Shown here: in pieces, positions 13,101 to 23,279 of the stretch | How positions within the stretch are numbered: the first letter of the stretch is position 1 | How the letters are laid out: every line of letters begins with the position of its first letter | Assembly (NCBI GenBank): GCA_964023275.1 | Contig: OZ029914.1 | Location: forward strand, 51,042,530-51,106,529 | Origin: Norana najaformis | Taxonomy: Eukaryota; Annelida; Clitellata; Crassiclitellata; Hormogastridae | Length of the DNA stretch: 64,000 nt | Reading direction: 5' to 3' | Program-made: the position numbers and the translations under genes | Notes under the pieces: generated by a model | What the model saw: only the letters and a program-made list of their open reading frames with translations | Told to the model about the DNA's origin: nothing | The model's database searches: none

Positions 13101-14426
13101 GCTATAATATCTCCAGTCTCATCTATTGCGAAGGCTTCGATTTACCAAAGATTGATAAGACTGATCGATTGTTGACAATTCACTTCTGGAATATTTCTGC
13201 AACTCTTTGCTAATACCGAGAAAAATCAAACGAAGGTCATTACAGTCGGTTAGAACATGAGTAGAGCAGAAAGAGAAAAAGGATCGTATTCAACTGAGTG
13301 ATATAGTCGAACAGAGCTTAATTTTCTCCCATCTAGGTTATTAGATTTCGTTACAAGTTTATTACGTGACGCCAGAAGATGAAACTGCCGTATGTAGCAT
13401 CATCATTGTATCGTTATAGCACATTTATAAGCGCCTCATCACGGGAGTAGTTACATAAATATGCAATTTGTCTGCATATATCTGGACATTGTAATAGCGC
13501 TTATAAGAAACTATTAAAGGCGTCTTAGAGTAACCGTCTTATATGTTACCGTTTTTGTAACATTTTATTTCAATTACTGTAGATAAATTTCAATACACAG
13601 ACAATCCGGCTTTACGAAAACTGTTCCGCTTGAGCCAAAGGACGGGCGAGCAGTTGTGGCTCTGACGTTCATCGATGACAAACTGCTTATAGCGAATTCA
13701 AGAAACGGCAACTTGAGAATACTTGACGCACTTTCGTTTGCAAATAAAAGCCATTGGGCCTTAATATCATCGTCGACGGTCGCTGGAATTGAATTCTGTC
13801 CGAAGAATGAACACGTATTTGTCTCCACATGGAACAGATACATTTTGAAATTTAATAAAAACGGAAGGAAATTGGCTCAGTGGCCAGTGAAGACTGCGTC
13901 AGGCTGTATATCCGTTACCACTGAGTGTAATGTAATACTGGCTGTGCGGGATAGCTCAAGGAAAATACTAACATATTCGGCTGACGGAAAACTAATCAGC
14001 GAAGTTCAAGTAAAAGAAGAAATCATGGAATCGCGTCTTCTGAGAGCTGTGCAGATCTCCAATGGTCATTTTATCGTCAGTTATGGCGGAAAGGAAGACT
14101 TCTGGCACGGTATAGCCATAATAGATACCAATGGACATACCCTAGAGTCGTATGGTGGCTTTTTCCAGTTAAGTGATCCATGCGATTTTGTAGTTGATAG
14201 ATTGGGAAATGTTTTAGTGGCCGACTGCAGCAACGGAAGGATTCTGCAGCTGAATTCAGAGCTAAAGTTTCAACGGGAACTCGTTTCGACAGAGCACGGA
14301 TTGCGCAATCCGTTTGGGATTCTTCTGAACGACTTTGGCAACCTGTTGTACGTTGCCGACAATCAATGGAAACCAGCGGAGAATAAACTGACAGACGGAC
14401 GAATTATGGTTTTCGAGATGAAATGA
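10143..14426 (+). CDS. R2: TRIM-like RING/B-box/TM/coiled-coil/NHL protein (frameshifted)
   Basis: Exon 10143-11064 codes 307 residues: a RING at about 16-58, two B-boxes at about 99-145 and 150-192, a short helical stretch, a degenerate third B-box-like Cys/His cluster at about 245-288, then a transmembrane helix at about 290-304 (LLVIVVIVLSAVVG). Two coiled-coil exons follow (12438-12533 and 12927-13013), both symmetric phase 1 and ending in similar LKRQxExLxG. Exon 13583-14426 codes the NHL propeller. From the acceptor, the frame that matches R4 (YTDNPAL versus YKDNPEL) breaks near 13613-13620; the remaining 256 residues continue in another frame, which fits loss of one base. The gene is therefore a recent pseudogene, or the base is a sequence error. 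The likely intact length is about 649 residues. It is the same family as R1, R3 and R4. Confidence 0.75.
12605..12890. repeat. Inverted pair of LINE/SINE-type tails inside an R2 intron
   Basis: Near 12605-12660 lies a TATAGCGCCG...CATGG-type tail in minus orientation. Near 12845-12890 lies the same tail in plus orientation (ACGGCGCCATATAAG). Together they bracket about 200 bases between the two coiled-coil exons. The tail resembles those at 36185, 52640 and 59750. Confidence 0.4.
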
Positions 14427-14734
14427 AATGCATTCGTATGAGCTTCGTGATGTAGTGAGTAATTTTAAATATCTTCGCTTCTCCATGGACCTGCGTATAA
14501 GAGAACAAGAACAATTTCTTTAAGTGTTTAGTAAGACTGACAGAGCAAATGATGAAACTCATCTTACACAACTAAAGCATTCGCGTCTTTATTGTACCGA
14601 TTACTGTGATTTAGAATTAAGTAAAACTAGATAGATAACCACCGCATAGGACTTGGTCCGGTCAGCTCCTTCGATAGAGCTTGACGTGAAGGCGCCTTTG
14701 TGCACGAGGAAGCCGGATCACATCGTGACTTCAT

Positions 14735-14830
14735 TTCAGAGATTTGTGTGAAAAAAATAAGCAGGGTCGAGGCTATGCGGCCGGCCGTCATAGGAAAATA
14801 TGTGCATACTAGTATACATAATATAGGCTA
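14735..14830 (+). repeat. Partial copy of dispersed repeat family X
   Basis: It shares AGCAGGGTCGAGGC and the following TATGCGG...CATAGGAAAATATG blocks with the fuller copies at 53400, 53765, 55260 and 62450. Confidence 0.45.
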
Positions 14831-15624
14831 TACATACGCAGTAGAATGTATTTTGAATTTTAATACAAATGTTATAAATTATAACTGATTGATAATTGAT
14901 ATAAAGTATGCGTTAATGAAGAATGCGGTTCAAGCGCATTCAATATGGCTTTTACAGACCTCGATATCTATGGAGAAACATGTGCATGTTTTTGAGGACA
15001 GCGAACTATGGATGTGGATTTTGGCAAGTATATCAAAACCCATGTGCCGAACATCTGACGCCGGTGACAGTTGTGTCAACAGTGACAGATGTTCGGTACA
15101 TGAGTTTGAGATAGGCCTTCTTGTGCAAACATTGGCGCCAAGTCCCAAAGTCAGAAGCAGCTTTGCAATACGAATTTAACAGATTTATCACGAACCTCGA
15201 CGCATAAAATGTTTGGACTTGTCGCTACTTGCATGCTGTGTTGAGTAACATTGGCAAGCATATTTCTTAGCTAAGTGGGCACAATTAAGATATGATTTGT
15301 TATGGAAATAAATATGGTTAAATAAAATGATTGGACTTGTCGTATGAGATTGAGTCATGCTCTGGTCTATGAATTCGAAAGGTGGAATCCTATGGACAAA
15401 GGCAGAAACTACACAAGGTAATTAATCATCTATATACAAGCATATATACATATATGCATAAGGCCAAGACGCGTGTATCCGTGGTCTCTGGTCAATTTAC
15501 TGCAGCCTAGACGGACAGAAGGTTGGGCGGTTGGTGGTTCATTTACTACAATTAGACGGAGTTGTTCTTTGGTCCGTCGGTGGTCCTTTTAGCGCAGAGT
15601 AATTTCTTTCCACATGGCCAGGAA

Positions 15625-15735
15625 GAGTGAAGGAGCGAGAGACGGACAGACAGAGAGACGGACGGATGGACGTACGGATGGATGGATATATGGATGGATG
15701 GATAGATGGATGGATGGGTGGATGGATAGAGAGAC
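15625..15735. repeat. (ATGG)n microsatellite
   Basis: Imperfect GGAT/GATG tetranucleotide array merging into a GA-rich purine tract. Ser/Pro/His-rich ORFs across it are repeat translations. Confidence 0.85.
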
Positions 15736-16288
15736 AGAGAGAAATAAAAGAGCGGACAAAGCACAACAGAGGGAGGGAAGGTTATTTTTAAATTGGGGAA
15801 GAAAGACTGTGGAAGGGTAACGAAAGGAAGTGGGAGTGATAGGGGAGGAAGAATAAGAAGGGAGAGGGAGACACTGGGAGTAATATGGAATAATCCCTAA
15901 AGGGACATTTTGCCATACTAGCCAGCAGATGTTTTCCTCGTAATAGGTTAATAATGTTATAATATGTGTTGAGTTATCAGGTCGCTACTGAAAAACACGT
16001 GCATGAATACAAATGAGCAGATAATACAGTCATGTTGGTTAATAGTAGCCATAAATATAACCAACAAGTGATCAAACTTTTACATAATTAATGCTATTAT
16101 GTCTATCATATTTTAATTAAACTGACGGAGATTAAATGTCGATAAATAATATCGCATATGAAAGTTCTGATATGGAAGTCGACCGATTAGACTAAATTTT
16201 TGTCCAGTAATATTGATATAAATATTTGAATTTTTCTAAGAATAGTAATATGTGACAGATCACTTATAACTTCATCATTTGCATTGAG

Positions 16289-16460
16289 CAGTGATAGGCA
16301 ATAGTTAATAACTAGTAGTTAAACTACTTTTTAAATAGTTAAAACTAGTTAACTACTTTTTCTCAAAAGTAGCTGGAGCAAGTAATTAAACTACAAAAGC
16401 TCAATGCGTAGTTAACTACTTTTCTCTACTTTTTCAGCAAGAGAGTTTTCACTTTAGACA
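16289..16460 (+). mobile_element. hAT-type left-end fragment upstream of R3
   Basis: It begins CAGTGATAGGCAATAG and is similar for about 170 bases to the left part of the complete element at 17848-18352. It has no right terminus of its own. The 8 bases before it (GCATTGAG, 16281-16288) are identical to the 8 bases after the complete element (18353-18360). It ends about 90 bases before the R3 start codon, so it probably forms part of the R3 5' UTR or promoter. Confidence 0.6.
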
Positions 16461-16552
16461 TTCAACAATACAGAAGAACACAATATTCACTATTACTATA
16501 AGAACAGTGTAACACATAAGATAGTAACTATTGATGTTCAGAGTGAATCGTA

Positions 16553-19500
16553 ATGAACCCTTCGCTGAGCTTAGAGGAGGACATCAGTGAACTGATTCAG
16601 TGTACAATCTGCATTGAATTGCTTCACGACACTCGAGTGTTGAGCTGTGGTCACACATTCTGCCTCCGTTGCCTTCAACGCTATGGCCGAAGTAAGGCAC
16701 CGGGCGATAGCGTTGCCTGTCCGGTCTGTCGGACGCAGTTTCAGGTTCCCAGCGGAGGATTCGCCGGTCTACCGAGGAATTTTCTTCTAGAGAAGATCTT
16801 AGAGATACATGCGGCATCGGTCGCGGAGGAGACTTGGGCTGACTGGACGCAGAAGAGTCCGCGTTCAGATATCAGACAGCGCTCTGTAGCTGTTCAGTCG
16901 ACTCAGACAACATCCACGTCGACAGCTGATACTACGACACAAGATAATCCACCATCGGCACAGACTTCCGATGGAATGCAACAAGTGCAACAACGGCAGC
17001 AACCTCAGTTACAGCAAACTCAGTTGCAAGAACAGAGACAACAGACTCAACAACAGTCTCAACAACAGCAGCAACACCGATTGCAATATCAGAATCCAGT
17101 TCATCAAAGAAGGCGACCAGTTGCACCGAGGAACGGTATGCCGAATAACTAGTTCATATCTAAACAAATTTGTAGAATGACTCAAGAAATGAACAAATGA
17201 ACGAATGAACGAGCGAATTAATTTATTTATTACATAAGCCATGAATAAATATAGAAAATGTGACAATAGGTCGAAGCTATTTAAACTGAAACTTTTGAAT
17301 AAGCTCGGAGCGGACGTCTATGGATGCACCATCTTTTCTTTTCATTTGCTTAAGCTGACCTTACAGCACATGTATTTACATCGGAATTGATTGTTAAACT
17401 GGAATGACTGTTTCAGGATGGTCGCAACGTTTACTGAGGAACGCTTTTCTGGTCAGCCTTGTGTTGAATTTTCTCTTAACAGGAAACTTGTGGTACAGCT
17501 TAGGTAACTACATCCACTATATTTAACCATTTTAGGCATGAAAGCTCTCTTTCTTTTATATGAAAATGATGTAGACAATTTTGCAAGATATTGACTTATT
17601 TGAAAATATGTAAAATATGGGGTTGCATTTGACAGAAATTAAATGGGAATATGGAAGAGGCAAAGAACATATCTGGAGTTTTTTAGTTGAACATATAAAA
17701 ATAGTACGAGGAACTAACTCTTATGTGCGACATTTTTATTAGGAACCTTTGTTCCCAAGCAGGATTCATGTTTTAGTACCTACCTAAATTTCTCAAATTG
17801 CTCAGGAGCACCGATACCTCGCCTAACAAGTACACCATTGCATTGGGCAGTGATGGGCAGTAGTTAACAACTAGTAATTAAACCACTTTTAGGTAGTTAA
17901 GACGTAGCTAACTGCTTGTTTTAAACTAGTAGTTAAACCACAAAGCTCAATTTATAGTTTACTTGTAACTATTCTTTTTTGTAACAGAATTTTTTACTTT
18001 TATAGAACCAACTTGTCTCCAGTGTCTCCAAAATATTTCTCTTTCACAGTTGGCAACACTTTTTGTTAGGTTACATTTTCGGCTATGAACTAATAGTATT
18101 ATTATCAACTAATAAAATGGATATTTTATGGTTTTCGTTACTACTACGAAGATACAACTAAAAAGTGAAAATGCACACTCAAAATTTGCCTTACAACTGC
18201 ATGTATTTACTTTTCGGTATGAGCAAAGGCATTTTCAAACTAGTGAAATATGCTTCAGAAAACTAGTTACTATCTGCTAATTAAACTACTTCAAAAGTAA
18301 CTTAAAAGTAGTGGTAGTTAGGCTATTTTAAAATAGTCAGTGCCAATCACTGGCATTGAGTTAACATGATATTTAATGGTCTACGTAATGTCATCGGTGA
18401 TTAGGATGACTATAAAACTAAGAATTGAATCCTGAATGCTTTCTCAATTTATTTGTAGAGTCCATAGAAGAGGAGAAGAGAAATTGGACGAACAGAGAAA
18501 AGGAATTCGAAGAGACAATACAGAAATTACAGCAGGAAAACGAAGAAAATCAAATGACCATAGGTAGCCAAAGAAGCAATCTGTCTACTTGCCTTTTATG
18601 AATAACCTGCGTCTCTGAATAACCTGCTTTTATGAATAGCCTGCCTTTCTGAAAAAGTTGCTGTGTCAGTTTCTGTTTTACTCATTTCTTTCATTTCTTC
18701 GCTGCCATGTTTCCTTTGTATAATCGCCGAACTTAATCCATTACCAAACCATATATTTAATTGATAACCTACATGCAAGTAGCTTATGAAAATTAATCTT
18801 TCATGATTGCCCTTTCAACTTTTAAGAAACCACCAACCTTGAACCATTAATCTAAAATTCGATTTCTTTCCTAATGTTCTGCAGCTAACCACCACCTCAG
18901 ATGCGGAGAACGAGTCGAGTCATCACTTGAGGAATGCAAGAACGATCTAAGTATGCATCTTAAAATTGTATCAAAGAAGTACTACCGTTCAGCTGTCTTT
19001 TGGCTTCTTTCAAATAAAATACACGAGACGCGCAATTAACATTAGGACAACGAAAACAAAGTTTTAACGTAGCTAGTCTGAAATTCTGACGCAGGTGCTT
19101 TGTAAGTAAATAAGTAGGTAACACATTTGGCGTGTTATGAAAGAAACCAAAAAGACTGCTGAATATTAGTAATAATTCAAAGAAGTTCATATTCTTATAA
19201 GCCAAGAATTACTGCGTCTAAAACATTTCTGACAAACCCTCTTTTATAACAAGTAACTTCTTTCATTCTACGTGCAGTCGGTCAAATCATCCACTCATTT
19301 GAGTATCAATCGAACAAGTTCAAAAAGCAAAATATACGTTACATTGATGTAAGCCGGAGTTGTAGGAAGGAAGCAGTTCCGCATTTCCCTTCTTTACACT
19401 GAAAGCTAATCGGAGTGATGTTAAACTAATGCTGGTTTCAGCCTTCTACAAAGCGTTCCTACAGACCGTTACCAAACTACTTGACAGCTACACAACTCCG

Positions 19501-20407
19501 AAACAGCCAACCTTCTCCGTCATATAGCCTAACTGAACGTGAGTAAAAAATGCATTACACGCTAGACTATACAACATTCCATTTTAATGGCATTCGCTTG
19601 ATAATGACACATGGAATATGTTGTCTGATTCTCGGTCGGTGGCATCTCATCCGCTGGTTCTGGCCATTGGATTGTGGAATGCAGTTTTGCGACCATTGTC
19701 TGTGCATTACGATAACGGACCTATGGAAGTTTCCAGATTCAAATTAGACTAGATTAGATTGCGCTAGACCACAATAGACTACACTAGACTACACCAGTTT
19801 AGATTATATATTAGATTAGATTGATAATTTGCTGTGATTTGTTCAGTTCGAGCATTAATATAACACCTGTTATTTAGTATTATTGCTACAAATGAGTACA
19901 TACTTTATTACAGTTGCTATTATTGTTGTTATTATGGAGTCTCAGTGACAGAGTGCTAATCAGTGTTTGCCTTTTACCACTGCGTCGCGGAGGCATCCAA
20001 CAGAGGAATTTATGAATCTGAGTGTAGTTTTTAAGATGAAAATTCAGCTAATAGAAGTGGACTGATGCGTCATTTCCAATTATGCATTCTTCAGTGGATG
20101 GGCTGCTGATTGATGCGGTCGTGTTTGCACTTCATCCAAAAATCCTTCAACTCAAGGACAGCACTCCTTCTGAATACCGTTGCTGATTGGTGCATGTATT
20201 TAACGAGCAAACACCTTATACTGTAATACTTTGATTTCTACTCGTGTTTTGTTACTTGCAGCGTTACGGAATGCTTCCAACAGAGGATTCTACGTGTTTG
20301 AGTGTCGTATTAAGACACTCAAACACGTAGAAGTGGGATGTATATTGAGTTTCGAGTTGAACGGAATGCTGGAGTGGAACATTTCTTTGATCTTAGTCGA
20401 GACATGA
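16553..20407 (+). CDS. R3: RING/polyQ/TM/coiled-coil protein, no NHL found
   Basis: Proposed exons are 16553-17135, 17417-17503, 18459-18563, 18885-18950, 19278-19348, 19442-19538 and 20262-20407; they give about 384 residues in one frame. Residues about 17-60 are a C3HC4 RING (CTIC, CGHTFCLRC, CPVC) followed by the P-x-GG linker shared with R2. Residues about 140-185 are very Gln-rich. Exon 2 codes a transmembrane helix (AFLVSLVLNFLL) with Arg residues on its N-terminal side, as expected for a cytoplasmic N-terminus. Exon 3 is a strongly charged coiled coil. The last exons are less certain: if the GTGAGT donor at 19539 is not used, the protein stops at 19546 (about 338 residues). No NHL domain follows, unlike R1, R2 and R4. 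The RING and TM exons lie between two hAT left ends. Confidence 0.6.
17848..18352 (+). mobile_element. Non-autonomous hAT-type transposon in R3 intron
   Basis: The 505-bp element starts CAGTGATGGGCA and ends TGCCAATCACTG, giving 12-bp terminal inverted repeats with one mismatch. Its 8-bp flanks are GCATTGGG and GCATTGAG (7 of 8 match), as expected for hAT target duplications. It has no coding capacity and is rich in AGTTAACTA-type motifs. Confidence 0.75.
19975..20060 (+). pseudogene. Decayed duplicate of the candidate last R3 exon
   Basis: The reading A-S-N-R-G-I-Y-E-S-E-C, then a stop, resembles ASNRGFYVFEC at 20272-20304. The nucleotide match runs over about 60 bases. It looks like a tandem exon duplicate that has decayed. 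Confidence 0.4.
20290..20330. repeat. Perfect 17-bp inverted repeat (stem-loop)
   Basis: CTACGTGTTTGAGTGTC at 20290-20306 is exactly complementary to 20314-20330, with a 7-base loop. It sits inside the candidate last R3 exon in open frame. Confidence 0.7.
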
Positions 20408-21203
20408 GAATTGTAACCAACACACGACACTCTATCATTAACCTTAAACGAGGATTCTCGTGCATGAACCTGATGTTGATACTCTATATTGTCTGATGAT
20501 TTATTTTCAATTCCACATAGGATCCATGGGATTTAATCGGTCATCGAAACTGGCAAGGAACGCTGGCTCTTGTGGATTTTATTTGACTAAAACGCCATTG
20601 GTGGCATCAGAATAAGACAAGAAATCAACACGTTTTCTCAGTAAACAGCGTACGCATAGATTATAATACCCAGCCACACCCCGGTCTATGATTTAAGGTT
20701 AGGAGCAAAGAAACAGTTAGGTCTCGGGTGAAACTATAAAACGATTGGACAATATTTCAGGTCCACAGGTTTGAGAACGCATAGGGGACAATTGTTGTAT
20801 AAAGTCTTTCTGCGTGAGCCCTTGCTAATTCAGTCTTCTACTCACTATTCTGTGTTGGAGTCTCGACTTATGTATAATTGCCTATTCATAGTAAGTGGAT
20901 ATGGATATTCATAATCGCTTATGAATATTTATAGCAAGCTAAAGAGTAGATATAAATAACTGAGCGGTGAACATTCAAGGGTCTACTGAGCACAGACTGT
21001 CACGCTGCGAATGTAAAGGCTTGTGACTGCACAAATTTACCAATTAGTGTCGAACAATGCAGATACCTGTGTCCAATCATAATTATTCATATTAAGTAGC
21101 GTTTCTAATCTACATGTAAGCTAATCTGGAAACTTTGATAGCGCACCGTAATTCACAAGGCACCAGTCGATGGGTGTTTTTCAACGTGTGAGGACCGGTG
21201 CTT
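20408..21203. other. Intergenic, R3 to M1 (tail to tail)
   Basis: No gene is seen. A short LINE/SINE-type tail (TAGCGCACC...CAGTCGATGG) lies near 21138-21178. Confidence 0.45.
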
Positions 21204-23279
21204 TCACCATCTTGTAATGAGACCAAAAAGAATCTTCTTGAAGGCATCGTCGCAGTATTTGTGCGTCATTGTCTTTTTCGTTTGTTTCACCTGCTGAAAA
21301 AAGTCACCGAACGTTTTCCCATTTACTGGCGCATCTTTACCCAATACCCAATCCCAGTCCGGTTGACTGCATGTTAGTCTTTGGAACTCCAGCTGACATT
21401 CGTTATTTCTAGGGTAAACGTGAATCGCAAGTCGTTCTCCATTTGTTCTTAGAGGATTTCCGGTTGACAACTTGACTACAACAGTAGTAAAGATGACGGT
21501 TCTTTGACGACGATGACCTGTGGTACAAGTATGACTCTCAATGTTTCTTCGATAAACGTCAGCTCTCACAATGTCTACCTTATTATACTTAGTCACAGCG
21601 TCTTCGCCTGTCAAGAAGACAACACAATTCATTTGCATACAGTTCTTAAAACATCAGCCGGTTCATGTAATTATGTAATGGCTTTTCAATTACAATGGCT
21701 TTTCTAATTCCTTTTCGTGAAACTCAAAACAGCAACGGCGTTCGTGTTGTATCACTAAGTAAATGGATTTTCGCCAGCTTATACGATATGAAACGACAAA
21801 AGCTACAACACTAATAACTAACATAATTACTTAATGGTAATAAGATATTGTAAAATTAAAATGAATTTTAACTGCGCAACAATAACAGCTCTCCCATTAT
21901 TAACACGGGGCCTTAAGCTGCAAGGTTTCTTACGTTATAATTTGAAATATTTGTTTCCGATTACAGCCGTATGTTGGCTTTTCGACGATAAAGCATAAAA
22001 GTCGTGCATTTATCTAAATATAACATTCGGTAGTCTACTTGTTGTGTTAATGTGAATGCAATCCCACTTACGAACAGGAGTTGACAGGCAATCGGTTGTA
22101 CGGTTAACAGCAGTGAGGTTAAAGTCCACCGTTTCATTTCCACACTCTGTCCAGTTCTCAGGAGTTGTGATTGGAGGAAGCGTAGTTGTTGAAAAAGATG
22201 TACTTGTGTTTGGAGGAGAAGTTGAAATGAGGGTTGGAGAAAGAGTGGTGATAGTAGTATTAGCAGTGGTGGTATTAGTAATAATAACATTAGTAGTTGC
22301 AGTATTATCAGCAGTTGTATTAGTATTCATAGTAATAGTTGTATCATTAGTTGTAGCATTTATAGTAGTAGATTTTATGGTTGCATTAGTTAAAGTTGTG
22401 GCAGTAGTGTGATTAGATGATGTAGCATTAGAATTAGTAGCAGTATTATTATCAGTAGTAGTAGTATTACTAGTAGTAGTAGATTTTATGGGTGCAGAAG
22501 TTGAAATTGTGGTAGTCGTGGTATTAGTAGCAGTATCGCTATCAGAAGCGGTTATATTAGTAACACTAGTAAAATTAGTAAAAGTAGAAGCATCAATAGT
22601 ATTATTAGTATTATTAGTATTTGTAGTTGTGGTATCAAATTTTATGGCTGAAGCAGTTGAATCTGTGGTTGTAGTGGTATTAATAATGGTAGTATTAGTA
22701 GTCGTAATATCAGTAGTAGTAGTAGTGGTAGCATTATTATCAGTAGTATCGGTATTATTATTGTTGATGCTATTATTATTATTAGTAGTAGTATTAGTAG
22801 ATGTTATGGTTTCAGGAAACGTTATGGGAGGTGTCGTAAATGTCAGAATATTCGAGGAGGTAATAAAAACAGAAGATTGTGAGTATGGGAATGGTGGTTG
22901 TTCGGGTGATTTTGTTGGTGGATTAATCGAAGGATGAGAAACATTTTGTTTTGGAGTTGTTTTTCCAAGAGCAGGAGCTAAAATACACAAAAACAGGCAA
23001 GAGTGTTAGATTAGCAGTTTGAGTAAACAAAGATTTTCTATAGTTATATCTTAGTTCTGGCTTTCATCCTATCTGACCCTGACATCAGCTGAAAGTTATG
23101 CTAAGTTTAATGTAGAGTCAAAAGTAGTATTTGTTATGATGTTGTTGAATTTTAGTGGACATACGTAGGATAAGTGCAAAGATGTTGTCTTTTTTTAGTG
23201 CAAACTCACCGTTATGTTGCGTGGTAATGGAGCAGAGTAGAATCAAGACGAAACCAGTGTTCATAGGTATCTTCGCCAT
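21204..23279 (-). CDS. M1: secreted Thr/Asn-rich mucin-like protein with Cys C-terminal domain
   Basis: On the minus strand the exons are 23279-23210 (ATG, signal peptide with FVLILLC core), 22977-22072 and 21607-21204 (TGA). Both introns are phase 1 with GTGAGT and GTAAGT donors, and the sum is 459 residues. Exon 2 codes about 250 residues dominated by Thr, Asn and Ser from a decayed ACT-type triplet array, with dozens of N-x-T/S sequons; heavy O- and N-glycosylation is likely. Its end holds two Cys (TECG, TTDCL). Exon 3 codes a domain sharing with genes A and B the patterns [VI]-V-[KR]-A-[ED]-[LV]-Y, V-V-V-x-L and N-x-C-x8-C-x3-D-W, so the three are homologous. It lies tail to tail with R3. 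Its function is unknown; a secreted mucus or surface protein is the likely role. Confidence 0.75.
22150..22830. repeat. Imperfect AGT/ACT triplet array within M1 exon 2
   Basis: The plus strand reads as degenerate GTAGTA/TTAGTA triplets; the minus strand gives the Thr/Asn-rich M1 segment. Val-rich plus-strand ORFs here are shadows. Confidence 0.8.

Larger units (their letters stand above)
14427..16280. other. Intergenic, R2 to R3
   Basis: No gene is recognised. It contains a partial copy of repeat family X near 14735-14830 and a microsatellite at 15625-15735. Overlapping short ORFs around 14889-15179 have no recognisable domain. Confidence 0.45.

Noticed and set aside
15539-15820. Ser/Pro/Ile/His-rich and Arg/Asp/Gly-rich frames on both strands
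   Set aside because: Microsatellite translation of ATGG units.
22056-22937. Val-rich plus-strand frames
   Set aside because: They are antisense shadows of the M1 Thr/Asn-rich exon.
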